Shown: positions 34,867 to 44,700 of the stretch, piece by piece
Numbering within the stretch: the first letter of the stretch is position 1
Layout: each line of letters begins with the position of its first letter
Source: Pseudozobellia sp. WGM2
GTDB taxonomy: Bacteria > Bacteroidota > Bacteroidia > Flavobacteriales > Flavobacteriaceae
Reading direction: 5' to 3'
NCBI RefSeq assembly: GCF_017810075.1
Contig: NZ_JADNYK010000001.1
Coordinates: 1-64,000 of the forward strand
Length of the DNA stretch: 64,000 bases
Position numbers and translations under genes: made by a program
Notes under the pieces: model-generated
Seen by the model: the letters and a program-made list of their open reading frames with translations, nothing else
Databases searched by the model: none
What the model was told of the DNA's origin: nothing

Positions 34867-35033
34867 GCCCACATTGGTATTATCTTTTGACAAACTCAAC
34901 GTTAATTTGTTTAAAAAGGGTGAGTTTAGGTTGTAAAAGCAAGCCTTACTAGTATAAGGATCCTTGAGCAATCTGGTAGCCCTAAACCTGTTTTTAGGAG
35001 TTTGTACAAAACTTCGCCAATGTGGGTTTTTTT
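34867..35033 (+). ncRNA. ssrS: 6S RNA (6S-Flavo type)
   Basis: Between zapA and rny lies a ~165-nt element with nested complementarity: CCCACATTGG (34868-34877) with CCAATGTGGG (35017-35026); ACAAACTC (34890-34897) with GAGTTTGT (34998-35005); GTTTAGG (34924-34930) with CCTAAAC (34981-34987). Together they form the long, interrupted rod with a central bulge expected of 6S RNA, which mimics an open promoter and holds RNA polymerase in stationary phase. The terminal helix runs into seven T, so it also acts as the terminator. Location beside zapA agrees with known 6S synteny. Exact ends are estimated. Confidence 0.85.
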
Positions 35034-35051
35034 ATACTAAATTTTCAATAT

Positions 35052-36620
35052 ATGGATATCGCAACATTAATTATAGTAGCAATTATAGGTGCCGCAGTCG
35101 GCTTCGGAATTGCTAAATTTATGGAGAAGGGCAAGGCCTCTAAAACCCTTGCAAGTGCTAAGCAAGAAGCCGATGCCATCATTAAAAATGCCAAGGTCGA
35201 GGGCGAGAATATCAAGAAAGATAAAATCTTTCAGGCCAAAGAAAAGTTTCTAGAACTTAAGGCCGAGCACGAAAAAGTTATTGTCAATAAAGACAAGAAG
35301 ATTGGCGAGGCCGAAAAACGTACACGTGACAAAGAATCACAAGTAAGCAGTGAGTTGGCCAAGAACAAAAAGTTGAACAATCAACTCGACGTTAAGATTA
35401 AAGAAGTTAACCACAAAGAGTCTATTTTTGAGAAGAAACAGGCAGAGCTTGATAAACTTCATAGAAATCAAGTTCAGCAATTGGAGGTTATTTCAGGGCT
35501 TTCTGCCGAAGACGCCAAAGGTCAACTATTGGAATCTTTGAAAGAAACCGCCAAAGCAGACGCGATGGCCTACGTTCAAACTACTTTAGAAGAAGCTAAA
35601 CTTACCGCTCAGCAAGAGGCCAAAAAGATTGTAATCAACACGATTCAGCGTATCGGTACAGAAGAAGCCGTTGAAAACTGCGTATCTGTCTTTAACCTAG
35701 AGTCAGACGATGTAAAAGGTCGAATCATTGGTCGAGAAGGGCGAAACATACGGGCTTTAGAATCTGCAACCGGCGTTGAGATTATTGTAGATGATACTCC
35801 AGAGGCTATTATTCTTTCCTGTTTTGATTCTGTTCGCCGAGAGGTGGCCAGACTCTCTCTTCATAAGTTGGTTACCGATGGTAGAATTCACCCGGCCAGA
35901 ATTGAGGAAATTGTTAAGAAAACCGAAAAACAAATAGAACAAGAAATCGTTGAGGTAGGTAAAAGGGCCGTTATCGATTTAGGCATACATGGTTTACACC
36001 CAGAATTAGTTAGAGCAGTTGGTCGTATGAAGTACCGCTCTTCATATGGGCAAAACCTGCTTCAACACTCTAGGGAGGTTGCTAAACTTTGTGGGGTAAT
36101 GGCAGCCGAATTGGGCTTGAACCCTAAACTGGCGAAACGTGCCGGTTTGCTTCATGATATTGGTAAAGTGCCTAATACCGAGGCAGAGGTGGAAACACCA
36201 CATGCAATCTTAGGTATGCAGTGGGCAGAGAAGTACGGTGAGAAACCAGATGTATGCAATGCTATCGGAGCTCACCACGATGAAATAGAAATGAAAACAT
36301 TAATATCGCCGATAGTTCAAGTTTGTGATGCTATCAGTGGCGCAAGACCAGGGGCGAGAAGACAGGTTCTTGACTCTTATATTCAACGACTTAAAGATCT
36401 AGAGGATATTGCTTTTGGCTTTGGAGGGGTTCAAAAAGCATATGCCATTCAAGCAGGTAGAGAACTTAGGGTCATCGTAGAGAGTGAGAAGGTGAACGAT
36501 GAAAAAGCCGCTCAATTGTCATTCGAAATATCTCAGAAAATACAGACTGATATGACCTACCCAGGTCAGGTTAAAGTTACTGTAATTCGTGAAACGCGTT
36601 CGGTAAATGTAGCGAAGTAG
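35052..36620 (+). CDS. rny: Ribonuclease Y
   Basis: A 522-aa membrane-anchored endoribonuclease initiating mRNA decay. Layout: N-terminal membrane helix ([20 protein letters not shown]), a long coiled coil (~30-205), a KH domain ([19 protein letters not shown], 223 onward) and an HD domain with LLHDIGK (His368, Asp369). I start at ATG 35052; an upstream GTG at 35022 lies inside the 6S RNA terminal helix and adds a spurious extension. The C-terminus ([14 protein letters not shown]) is typical. A terminator follows. Confidence 0.96.
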   Translation: MDIATLIIVAIIGAAVGFGIAKFMEKGKASKTLASAKQEADAIIKNAKVEGENIKKDKIFQAKEKFLELKAEHEKVIVNKDKKIGEAEKRTRDKESQVSSELAKNKKLNNQLDVKIKEVNHKESIFEKKQAELDKLHRNQVQQLEVISGLSAEDAKGQLLESLKETAKADAMAYVQTTLEEAKLTAQQEAKKIVINTIQRIGTEEAVENCVSVFNLESDDVKGRIIGREGRNIRALESATGVEIIVDDTPEAIILSCFDSVRREVARLSLHKLVTDGRIHPARIEEIVKKTEKQIEQEIVEVGKRAVIDLGIHGLHPELVRAVGRMKYRSSYGQNLLQHSREVAKLCGVMAAELGLNPKLAKRAGLLHDIGKVPNTEAEVETPHAILGMQWAEKYGEKPDVCNAIGAHHDEIEMKTLISPIVQVCDAISGARPGARRQVLDSYIQRLKDLEDIAFGFGGVQKAYAIQAGRELRVIVESEKVNDEKAAQLSFEISQKIQTDMTYPGQVKVTVIRETRSVNVAK

Positions 36621-36639
36621 AGTTTAAGATATTAGCAAC

Positions 36640-36671
36640 AAAAAGAGGCTGCCTAATGCAGCCTCTTTTTG
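36640..36671 (+). terminator. Terminator after rny
   Basis: AAAAAGAGGCTGC (36640-36652) pairs perfectly with GCAGCCTCTTTTT (36658-36670), loop of five. It is T-rich on the plus side, and the A-rich left arm could also serve the opposite strand. Confidence 0.9.
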
Positions 36672-36723
36672 TTGGTGCCAGCTACAACTACCTTAAGTTT
36701 TAACACAGTAGAATTTTTCTTGT

Positions 36724-37239
36724 TTATTTAATTCTTCTTGATTGTGTGGTAAATGATAAGCCTTGTTGACCGACAGTTGAATTCATAACACCTTCGAACA
36801 AAGGTTCGGGAGAGTCTTGAGGTATTTGCCATTCGAAAACAAAGTTAGAACCGGTACCACCTGAAATATCGACTTCGTCAATAATTATTTCCGTAGTTTC
36901 CATAGGGGCCAAATATATGGCATGGTCAAAATAAGTGCGTATCGATTTCCCGTGGGTATCAAAATATTCAGCCTTGAGAATATATAATGTGTCTTGATCA
37001 CTTGTATTTCTCATGCTTACCATCGCGGTAAGGTTATGGGTCTTGTGTTCCGATAGACTATAAATCTGTGAGTAAATAGAAAGATAAGACTTACCGTATT
37101 CTAAACTATTCTTGGCTTTCAGATTTACTTTTCTTTTCGACCAATTTTCAGGATTGAAAGAACTGATTTCTTTCTCTTGTTCGAAGTCACAGCCAACAAA
37201 CAGTATCGACGCTACTAACAATAAATAAAGTGTTTTCAT
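36724..37239 (-). CDS. DUF3124 lipoprotein
   Basis: A 171-aa lipoprotein (LFVGC, Cys16). The DUF3124 domain fills residues ~35-155: LTAMVSMRNTSDQDTLYILK, YFDTHGKSIRTYFD, IYLAPMETTEIIIDEVDISG and GGTGSNFVFEW. These are beta-rich periplasmic proteins without known function. It is a single gene with ~560 bases of non-coding sequence upstream. Confidence 0.82.
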   Translation of the reverse strand: MKTLYLLLVASILFVGCDFEQEKEISSFNPENWSKRKVNLKAKNSLEYGKSYLSIYSQIYSLSEHKTHNLTAMVSMRNTSDQDTLYILKAEYFDTHGKSIRTYFDHAIYLAPMETTEIIIDEVDISGGTGSNFVFEWQIPQDSPEPLFEGVMNSTVGQQGLSFTTQSRRIK

Positions 37240-37803
37240 AAACGTTCTATAAATTCGTAAAACATCGTTCTAGATGACTAAAAATAGAAGTATTTGAAGT
37301 CAATGGCTAGTTTTCTCAAAACTACCAAATTTAGACTTAATAGCTTTTGCTAGTTAAACGATTTTAGTTACAAAATTTTACCCTAAAGATAAAGTCTGGT
37401 CAGAGTGCTAATTTCAAGTCTGTCTTTTAGCATTTAACAATTGAGATGCTCATTCTTCAAATCTACAGTTTTATAAAATCTAACTGAAAAATAGGCACTA
37501 TTAAGCCCTTATCTCTTTTTACGGGTAGCGAACGACTTCTTGTAGAGTGAAAGTGGTTTAAATCAACGCAGCGGTCAAAAAGTACTACAGTGGCGACTTC
37601 GGTGAGATTGTCACAAATGTTGATTTGTGGTTGGGTAAATCATTTTATTTATCGGTAGTTTTCACAAAAAAAACTATTTTGGATAATTTTTTTTCCAATG
37701 CTAGTTATCGTAATGTTTTATCGTTCAACGCTCAGGCTAGTGGACAAACCTCTGTGACTTTAAGGACACATCTTATTTACATAAGTACTTACTTGGTGAA
37801 ATT
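37240..37803. other. Non-coding gap between the DUF3124 and histidine kinase genes
   Basis: About 560 bases without a convincing gene. The left part must hold the DUF3124 promoter (minus strand). The middle, ~37520-37640, is less AT-rich than its flanks and includes a CACAAAT/ATTTGTG hairpin (37612-37618 with 37623-37629). A 75-codon frame at 37625-37852 has no coding character and runs into the histidine kinase gene. A decayed gene or small RNA is possible; nothing specific is recognised. Confidence 0.4.
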
Positions 37804-39072
37804 TTATTTCAACTCATGGGGCGCTTTTAAGTTAACACATTGGGTCATTTGAAGTGGTGTGGTATAAATCTCTTTAGCAAGGGTAAAACGAAAATCTACA
37901 CCAGATTGGTTATCTGCTCTGTTGTTCAGGGTAATTACTCCACCTAATTTTTCTACTAAAGCTTTCACGGTGGCCAAGCCGATACCGGTGTCGGTCACAT
38001 TGGTTCTTTTAAGCGTTTCAAACATGACAAAAACTTTTTTGTGCATCTGTTCTGTAATACCCGGGCCATTATCTATATAAGAGAATTCATAGTGCTTGTT
38101 CTCATCGCTAATGCCAATTTCAATCTCAGGTAGAGATTGATTTGAAAACTTTAAGGTGTTTTTTATCAGTTCACTAAAAATAAAGGATATGCACTCTAAA
38201 GAATGGTTTAATTGACCCTCAAAGTTATTTAACTTTAGGTTGAAATGCGTTGTTGAATCTATTTTATCTTCAATCTTATTAATTTCATCAACGATTTGAA
38301 AGGTTTTGAACTCAATGGGGTTGTTCAAAATATTCGTATGGGTCATAATTCCATTGATGAGGGCTTCCATATAGCTGACACGGTCATCTATAGTATCTAG
38401 CCATTCGGGTATTTCCGTTTCCTTTAAAAGATGGAGATAATCTTCTTTTATAAAACCTACTAACGAGCTGATACCATGAAGTGGCGTTTTCATATCATGA
38501 GCCAAGCGGTAAGAAAAATGCTTGAGTTGGTCGTTTTTACGATTAAGCTCTTCATTAACCAATTTTTGAAGCAAAATATGGCGACGTAACTCTAATTGGG
38601 CCATAACTTGGTTTGCCAAGGCCTTTAAACATTCCTTTTGTTTTTGCGAAAAGTTTTTTCTGGGTTTTGTATCTATGACGCAAAGGGTACCGATTGAAAA
38701 CCCCTCTTGAGTGTTTAGAGGAGCACCTGCATAAAATTGAACTAGAGGTCCGCCAGTTACCAATGGATTATCTTTAAACCTATCATCTTTATGTGAGTCT
38801 TCAACAATTAGTATATTTTCGGGAGTATTTATGGCATGGGCACAGAATGCCAAATCTCTTGGTGTCTCTGTAGCATCAATACCATAATGAGATTTGAACC
38901 ATTGCCTATCGGAATCTACAAGTGAAACCAAGGCCATTGGTGTATTGCATATTTCAGCTGCAATTTTGGTAATAGCATCATATTCCTCTTCCACTAGAGT
39001 ATCTAAAACATTAAAGCTCTTTAAAGCTAATATCCGCTCTCTTTCATTGAGCGGTATTTGTGGTTTGATCAT
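37804..39072 (-). CDS. GAF-domain sensor histidine kinase
   Basis: A 422-aa soluble kinase from ATG 39072; a start eight codons earlier lacks family support. Residues ~5-170 are a GAF domain of the type seen in cyanobacterial and Bacteroidetes kinases (MALVSLVDSDRQWFKSHYG, FYAGAPLNTQEGFSIGTLCV). A HisKA region follows with phospho-acceptor His in RLAHDMKTPLHGI, then the HATPase domain: N box SELIKNTLKFSNQ, G1 DNGPGI, G2 TGIGLATV. No membrane helices, so it senses an internal signal. No response regulator is adjacent, so its partner is unknown. Confidence 0.88.
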   Translation of the reverse strand: MIKPQIPLNERERILALKSFNVLDTLVEEEYDAITKIAAEICNTPMALVSLVDSDRQWFKSHYGIDATETPRDLAFCAHAINTPENILIVEDSHKDDRFKDNPLVTGGPLVQFYAGAPLNTQEGFSIGTLCVIDTKPRKNFSQKQKECLKALANQVMAQLELRRHILLQKLVNEELNRKNDQLKHFSYRLAHDMKTPLHGISSLVGFIKEDYLHLLKETEIPEWLDTIDDRVSYMEALINGIMTHTNILNNPIEFKTFQIVDEINKIEDKIDSTTHFNLKLNNFEGQLNHSLECISFIFSELIKNTLKFSNQSLPEIEIGISDENKHYEFSYIDNGPGITEQMHKKVFVMFETLKRTNVTDTGIGLATVKALVEKLGGVITLNNRADNQSGVDFRFTLAKEIYTTPLQMTQCVNLKAPHELK

Positions 39073-39508
39073 TATCACAATAATTAAAAGACTCACAGTT
39101 TAAATGCGGAGGAATTATCATTTAAGCCTGATTGATATCACTGTTAAGTCTAAAAACGTATATAGAGCAGATGTTATTGTAATCTTTCTTTATAATTTGT
39201 AAGAAAAATACTTAATAGTTGATGACTATGTTGAGAATTTTAAATTTCGTAACAAACCGGTTTCAAGAAGGTTGATATATCTACCTTTTCTTTAAAAAAA
39301 TGCTAGAACTACATTATTGGAAGTTTTTAGGGTAAATGTAATTTTTGGTGGTGATTCAAGTTTTATCGAACCCTAATTCAAAAAAAAGTTAAGATAATTA
39401 GAAATCAATAATAAGTATTAAAGAGTTAGTATCGAATGTTTTGAATTAAAAGCTTTAAATCTTTGTAACAATGATTTAAACAATATGGTAGCTAGTTGGT
39501 TCGATTAA
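39073..39508. other. Non-coding gap upstream of the histidine kinase gene
   Basis: About 435 AT-rich bases between the DUF349 gene end and the kinase start, both on the minus strand. The promoter of the kinase must lie here, but I found no convincing hairpin terminator, repeat or RNA gene. Confidence 0.4.
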
Positions 39509-41605
39509 CTATTCGTCTATACTATCTCCCTTTTCTTCATTATCCGAAGACTCTGCTTCTCGGTTAATGCTATTTTTCAAGATATTTAGTTTTTTTAATT
39601 TGGCTTTCCAAGTGGCAAGTGACTCTTTGTGACCGTTCACTCGTTTAATAACGTCTTGCACCAAAGGATTGTCTTCTGAGGCATTGGAAAAGAACTCAAG
39701 GTTGTTCTCTAGTTGTCGAATTTCCCCTTTACTTTCCTCTATTTTTTTTCTGATAAAAGTTCGCTCGTTCTGTATAGCACGTTCGTTGTCGGCATCTGCC
39801 AATTGTTGCACCTTATCGCCATATTTTAAAAGTTCGGCATCTTGCTTGCTTACCTTTAGTTTCTTAAAAAGGGCATCTAAAATTTTATTGAACTTTTGGT
39901 CAATATTCTTTTTACGAAATGGTACTCTGCCATACGATTTCCATTCGCTAACAAAATCTTTAATAACCTGCAGGTTTGCTTTTCGGTCTTCAGTAAGTTG
40001 CATAGCCTTTAATCGCTCAAGGCATGCTTCTTTTTTTACATAGTTATCTTCCTCTTCTTGTTGCCCCTTGTTTTTTGAAGCATGTAAACGGTCGAAGTAG
40101 TGGTTGCAGGCATTTTTAAATTCTTTCCAGATTTTATCTGAATATTTTCTGGGAACATGGCCTATTTTTTTCCATTCACTTTGAATGCGTTTCATTTCGG
40201 GGGTAGTGCTGTCCCAATCATCGCTGTCTTTTAATGAGATTGCCAAGTTCAAAAGTTCCCTTTTTCTATTGAGATTCTCTTGCTGTTCTTTCTTTAAATT
40301 TTTGTAATAGGCATTTTTATTACGGTTGAACGAACGAACTGCTTGCTTGAACTCGGCCCAAGTTTTTTCATTTTTGTTTCGGGGTACCTTACCGGCATTG
40401 AAAAAGTTGTTTCGTAACTCCTCAATTTGCTTGATCTGTTGTTGAAGCCCTTTATGGTTGTTCGAAACATTGTTCGCTATGTTTGAAATGGCAGCGATAA
40501 ATTCTTGCTTCTTCTCCCAATTTTTTTCGTATTCAGCATCTAGTTGCTTATAATGATCCTGCCTTCGTTGGTGCAATACTTTGGTCGCGTTGCTGAAGCG
40601 TTCCCAAATTGCCTCACGATGTGCCTGGCCTACGGGACCAATTTCTTCTTTCCAAATTTTGTGTAAAATCTGAAGCTCACGAAAAACTTTGTTCAAATCG
40701 GGTTCGGTAGCCAAGGCCTCGGCTTGTTGAGCCAATTTTTCTTTTTCGGCTAGATTATGTTTGAAATCAAGGTCGCGCAACTCTCGATTTAGATGCAGAA
40801 AATCATAGAAAATTTCGACATGGTGTTGATATGTTCGCCATACATCGTTGTAGTTCGCTCTTGGAATCGGTCCTGCATTACGCCATTGTTCTTGAAGATT
40901 TTTAAAAGTCTTATAGGTGGTGTTCATGTCTTCTTCAACATTTACAAGACCTTTTAACTCTTCAATAATTTCAAGCCTATGGGTCAAATTTGACTTTAAG
41001 TCTTTCTCGAGACTCTTGTAATATTGATTTCTCTTTTCACGATAATCGGCATACACCTCATTGAACTGTCTTTTCGTCACCGAATTATATCTGAAATCTA
41101 CTTCGTTACCTCCACTAGCTACGAAATCTTCTTTCTTTTGTTCGATAAAATCTTGAAATTTGAGATCGAATTCAGACTTTATGCCATCTACATGCTTTTT
41201 AATGGCCTGAACTTTTTCATTACGAACCAATTTTTGTAATTCTCCCACTAGGTTTTCCATAGACATCGAATGATAATCTAATAGGGGAATGTTGTGACGG
41301 TGTTCATTATCGCTATCTTCAGCGTCTTCTGCATTATTCTCGTCAATTTCGTCAAGTACGTCTTCTTTGCCCTCGATAGTTTCTGCTCCCGATACCTTTT
41401 CTTCATTGCTTTTATTGGCATCGTTATCACTTTCAGCTTCAGTGTTAGTGGTTGTTATTGCCACTTCTTCACTCTTGGGCTCGACATTCGCTATCTCATC
41501 AGTTGTTTCAGAGGTATCTTCTTTGATTTGGCTCGAAGCTTTTTCAGGGGCCTGAACCTCATTTTCGTTTTCAATGTTTTTTTGAAGTTTTTTATCTTCA
41601 GACAT
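39509..41605 (-). CDS. DUF349-repeat coiled-coil protein
   Basis: A 698-aa cytoplasmic protein from ATG 41605 (MSEDKKLQ); twelve extra codons upstream are less likely. The first ~120 residues are acidic and low-complexity. Residues ~130-640 hold about six DUF349 repeats of ~70 residues, each with a W..G.(I/V)PR signature: WRNAGPIPRANYNDVWRTY, WKEEIGPVGQAHREAIWERF, FFNAGKVPRNKNEKTWAEF, WKKIGHVPRKYSDKIWKEF, WKSYGRVPFRKKNIDQKF. Such proteins are widespread in Bacteroidetes; function is not known. It is transcribed alone. Confidence 0.88.
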   Translation of the reverse strand: MSEDKKLQKNIENENEVQAPEKASSQIKEDTSETTDEIANVEPKSEEVAITTTNTEAESDNDANKSNEEKVSGAETIEGKEDVLDEIDENNAEDAEDSDNEHRHNIPLLDYHSMSMENLVGELQKLVRNEKVQAIKKHVDGIKSEFDLKFQDFIEQKKEDFVASGGNEVDFRYNSVTKRQFNEVYADYREKRNQYYKSLEKDLKSNLTHRLEIIEELKGLVNVEEDMNTTYKTFKNLQEQWRNAGPIPRANYNDVWRTYQHHVEIFYDFLHLNRELRDLDFKHNLAEKEKLAQQAEALATEPDLNKVFRELQILHKIWKEEIGPVGQAHREAIWERFSNATKVLHQRRQDHYKQLDAEYEKNWEKKQEFIAAISNIANNVSNNHKGLQQQIKQIEELRNNFFNAGKVPRNKNEKTWAEFKQAVRSFNRNKNAYYKNLKKEQQENLNRKRELLNLAISLKDSDDWDSTTPEMKRIQSEWKKIGHVPRKYSDKIWKEFKNACNHYFDRLHASKNKGQQEEEDNYVKKEACLERLKAMQLTEDRKANLQVIKDFVSEWKSYGRVPFRKKNIDQKFNKILDALFKKLKVSKQDAELLKYGDKVQQLADADNERAIQNERTFIRKKIEESKGEIRQLENNLEFFSNASEDNPLVQDVIKRVNGHKESLATWKAKLKKLNILKNSINREAESSDNEEKGDSIDE

Positions 41606-41873
41606 GGTTGTTTGTATTTTTTTGAAGCCCAGTATCTTCAAAGTAAGTAGGCTTAATTCTTCTCATTCATCCTCTTAATCTGCAGAATATATATTCCTAA
41701 AACTTTAATACTTCAGGCCTATTTTTTATTTGGGGAAATCAACTGCTAGATTTAATGGTAAGATACTAACAACCTTATTAAGAACAAAAGTTCTTGATCT
41801 ATTTTAAGATTTACAATTCAAGCGATTATTTCAAGTTCAAACTAATTCTGAACCTAGTATGTAGCCTTTGGCA

Positions 41874-42623
41874 TTACGAGACTTCTTGCCAGATTTCCCA
41901 TGCTCTATCAGCTTGAAGCTCGAGCATTCGATGACCGTTACAAATGCGGGCTCCACGAGATTCTCCTTCTTGCAAGAAGGCTGTTTTACTTGGGTTGTAA
42001 ATAAGGTCGAAAAGCAAATGCTTTTCTGTAATTGCTTGGTACGGTATATTCGGTTTCTTTTCTACATTCGGGTGTGTACCCAAAGGGGTGCAGTTTATCA
42101 GAACAGTATACTCTTCAAACACCTTATCATTCAGGTCGGTGTAGCTCATTTGCTCGTCAGAGGGATTTCTAGAAACAAAAACACTATCGATTTGTAATTC
42201 GCTCAGCACAAAGGCTACTGCCTTAGAGGCGCCCCCAGTACCTAAAATAAGGGCTTTTTTATGATAGTCTTGCAAAAATGGTTTTATGGTATTCTCAAAA
42301 CCGTATGCATCGGTATTAAAGCCTTTAGGTCCGTTTTTGGTGAATTGTATGGTGTTGACTGCCCCAATCTGTTCAGCTTGACTATCAAGGCTGTTCATAA
42401 AGGGAATTACTTCTTGCTTGTAGGGTATGGTCACGTTCAACCCCTTTAAACTAGAGGTCTTTCTCAGAACGTCACTGAACTCGTTAATATCTTGAAGATC
42501 AAAGTTTTCATACGAATAATTCGCTAGACCTAATTTTTTAAATTTTTCTTTGAAATAGCCCTTGGAAAAAGAATACGCAATATTCTTTCCCACTAAACCA
42601 TACCGATGCTCTTTATTTGCCAT
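41874..42623 (-). CDS. aroE: Shikimate dehydrogenase
   Basis: A 249-aa NADP-dependent enzyme reducing 3-dehydroshikimate to shikimate in aromatic amino acid synthesis. Substrate-site motifs are present: SFSKGYF near residue 18, NVTIPYK with Lys69, GAVNTI with Asn90, NTDAYG with Asp105. The cofactor loop is GTGGASKA (128-135), followed by INCTPLGTHPN. The length is slightly short but normal for flavobacteria. It begins one base after the upstream DUF368 gene ends and is the last of a DUF368-DUF368-aroE transcript. Confidence 0.93.
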   Translation of the reverse strand: MANKEHRYGLVGKNIAYSFSKGYFKEKFKKLGLANYSYENFDLQDINEFSDVLRKTSSLKGLNVTIPYKQEVIPFMNSLDSQAEQIGAVNTIQFTKNGPKGFNTDAYGFENTIKPFLQDYHKKALILGTGGASKAVAFVLSELQIDSVFVSRNPSDEQMSYTDLNDKVFEEYTVLINCTPLGTHPNVEKKPNIPYQAITEKHLLFDLIYNPSKTAFLQEGESRGARICNGHRMLELQADRAWEIWQEVS

Positions 42624-42624
42624 T

Positions 42625-43638
42625 TTATTTTTTTCTGTTTTTGCCGTACCAATCTAAAGACAATAAAACCACTATGCCGATACCTATGAAGAATACTGCC
42701 CACCAAGTTTCTGAAATCGATAAATCAGGAAAATACCTTTCATAGTTAACGATTATCTCTTTGCCATTTGAATCTAACAAGGGGTTTCCAATAGCGTCAG
42801 TCTTATAAATTGTTTTTTTCCAAGGCCATACTACGCCTAAAGATCCGGTTATAAAGCCTATGATAACCGCTGTAGTAATATGTTTGTAGTACTTGAGCAC
42901 ATAACTGAGCAAATGTGAAAGGCTTACAAGACCGGTAGCTGAGCCCAAAGTAAATACCGCCAATATTTTCAAAGTGGCTATACGGGTTTTATTTTCTACA
43001 AAACTAAAATCGCCGCGAAGCAATTCAGCGAAGGTATCATAAAGTGCATTGACCGAGTCGACTAATAGTAATACATAGTTGCCCAATAATATTAGAATAA
43101 AGGAGCCCGATAGACCGGGAAGTGTCATACCCGAAACACTGATTATGCCACATAGAAATATAAAGAAGAGGTTGTCATTTTCTTTAGCGGGACTTAAAAA
43201 GCTAATTGATATACCCACAACCAAACCAATTAAGCCAGAAATAATAGTCTTTCGGTTCCAGTGTTCGAAATCTTTTGAGATATAATAAATAGAACCTAAA
43301 ATCATTCCGAAGAAAGCCGACCAGACGTACAGTTCTTTTTTTTCGAGAAAGAAATCAAGAAGTTTTGAAATGCTGAAATAACTGACCAGCATGCCAAAAA
43401 TCAATAGCGAAAGAAATGGGCCGTTTATATAACGGTAGAAGCTTTTAAAACGACCACTGATCAAAAGTTTAAAAGCTTTAGCGTTTATTTTTTGAAGCGA
43501 ATAGATGAATTCTTCGTAGAAACCGGCGACAAAAGCAACAATGCCTCCTGATACCCCGGGTACTTTATTGGCCGCACCCATGCAGAGTCCTTTTATAAAA
43601 AGAAAGAACTTATCTAGAAAAGTTCGTGTTTCGTACAT
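42625..43638 (-). CDS. DUF368 membrane protein (second copy)
   Basis: A 337-aa polytopic membrane protein with eight to ten hydrophobic segments. I start at ATG 43638 (MYETRTFLDKFF); a TTG three codons upstream is possible. Two DUF368 signatures are visible: KGLCMGAANKVPGVSGGIVA near the N-terminus and SGMTLPGLSGSFILILLGNY in the second half, an internal repeat. Some DUF368 proteins (PopT) have been reported as undecaprenyl-phosphate translocases, so lipid carrier recycling is plausible. It lies directly after its paralogue. Confidence 0.85.
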   Translation of the reverse strand: MYETRTFLDKFFLFIKGLCMGAANKVPGVSGGIVAFVAGFYEEFIYSLQKINAKAFKLLISGRFKSFYRYINGPFLSLLIFGMLVSYFSISKLLDFFLEKKELYVWSAFFGMILGSIYYISKDFEHWNRKTIISGLIGLVVGISISFLSPAKENDNLFFIFLCGIISVSGMTLPGLSGSFILILLGNYVLLLVDSVNALYDTFAELLRGDFSFVENKTRIATLKILAVFTLGSATGLVSLSHLLSYVLKYYKHITTAVIIGFITGSLGVVWPWKKTIYKTDAIGNPLLDSNGKEIIVNYERYFPDLSISETWWAVFFIGIGIVVLLSLDWYGKNRKK

Positions 43639-43647
43639 TCGGGGCAA

Positions 43648-44562
43648 CTATTTTTTCGCAGCGGTTCGCTCAAGAATAAATATAACCAAAAACCCAACAA
43701 TGGCAGCAATAATGGCAATTGTAAGCTGATTATCACCTTCAAAAGAGAAGGGAGAGACATTTTCGTCGATAACTATAATCTTTTCACCAATGGTCTTGGT
43801 TTCTAAAATACGTTTCCATGGCCAGATTTTATTTAAAGAACCTATGATAAAACCAGTGAGTAAAGCCAATGTAACGTTTTTATAGTTGTTGAACATCCAT
43901 TTCAACAAACGTGCGAAACTTAAAAGCCCAAATACAGCGCCGAAACCAACCACTGCAATAACTTTTAGGTCAACATTGTGAAGTGCATCGATAATCGTTT
44001 TGTAAGACCCCAAGAGTACTAAGATAAAAGCACCCGAAATACCTGGTAGTATCATCGCACAGACAGCTAAGGCCCCAGACAAGAATAAAAATGGAAGACT
44101 ATCCACACTGGCGGATGGTGGCAGCGTGGTAATATAGAAAGCCGTGGCAGCCCCAAGAATCAAAGCGATAATTGTCGGGGCATTCCATTTTTTTACTTCT
44201 TTGCCAACTAAAAGAATGCTTGCAATCACCAAACCGAAGAAAAAAGACCAAATTAAAATCGGCTTGTTTTCAAGTAACCAACTCACCAACTTGGCCAAAG
44301 AAAGTACACTAATGGCAATACCAAGAAAAAGTGCCAATAAGAAATTACCATTGAGTTGTGACCAAGCTTCTTTAATTCCTTTTTCTTTTAATGTCTTGAA
44401 AAGGGAAATATCTATGTTGTTGATAGAAGTGATTAACTCTTCGTAAATACCGGAAATAAATGCAATTGTACCTCCGGAAACCCCAGGTACTACATCGGCG
44501 GCACCCATGGCCATGCCTTTAAGCGTTACAAAAATATACTGGGTTAGGTTTCTGTTTTCCAT
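43648..44562 (-). CDS. DUF368 membrane protein (first copy)
   Basis: A 304-aa polytopic protein with KGMAMGAADVVPGVSGGTIA and CAMILPGISGAFILVLLGSY, the paired DUF368 motifs. It is clearly homologous to the next gene, which lies nine bases downstream, and both end in a segment after the KIWPWK/VVWPWK motif. Tandem DUF368 copies suggest an ancient duplication with divided roles or a heteromeric complex. If the reported PopT activity applies, the substrate would be undecaprenyl phosphate. It leads the transcript with its paralogue and aroE. Confidence 0.87.
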   Translation of the reverse strand: MENRNLTQYIFVTLKGMAMGAADVVPGVSGGTIAFISGIYEELITSINNIDISLFKTLKEKGIKEAWSQLNGNFLLALFLGIAISVLSLAKLVSWLLENKPILIWSFFFGLVIASILLVGKEVKKWNAPTIIALILGAATAFYITTLPPSASVDSLPFLFLSGALAVCAMILPGISGAFILVLLGSYKTIIDALHNVDLKVIAVVGFGAVFGLLSFARLLKWMFNNYKNVTLALLTGFIIGSLNKIWPWKRILETKTIGEKIIVIDENVSPFSFEGDNQLTIAIIAAIVGFLVIFILERTAAKK

Positions 44563-44615
44563 TGATTGTCATTTTCAACAGAAACAAAAATAAGTTTTTA
44601 TAGTGGTAAGTGGAG

Positions 44616-44645
44616 AAAAAAAGGCCAAACCTTAACGGCTTGGCC
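44616..44645 (-). terminator. Terminator of the TPR gene
   Basis: On the minus strand GGCCAAGCC pairs with GGTTTGGCC (one mismatch) and runs into seven T (plus-strand A-run at 44616-44622). It lies just downstream of the TPR protein gene and upstream of the DUF368 genes. Confidence 0.75.
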
Positions 44646-44700
44646 CTGTAGGGGAATATTTAGATTTTTAAATGACCGGTAATTGGTCAATCGGCTTACT

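Noticed and set aside
35022-35051. GTG start extending RNase Y by ten residues
   Set aside because: It lies in the terminal helix of the 6S RNA and precedes the normal membrane-anchor start.
37625-37852. 75-codon plus-strand frame
   Set aside because: No recognisable protein sequence; it overlaps the histidine kinase gene on the opposite strand.
39669-40043. 124-codon plus-strand frame antisense to the DUF349 gene
   Set aside because: Shadow of a repetitive Lys/Glu-rich gene, where the antisense strand often stays open; rich in Ser/Phe with no family features.
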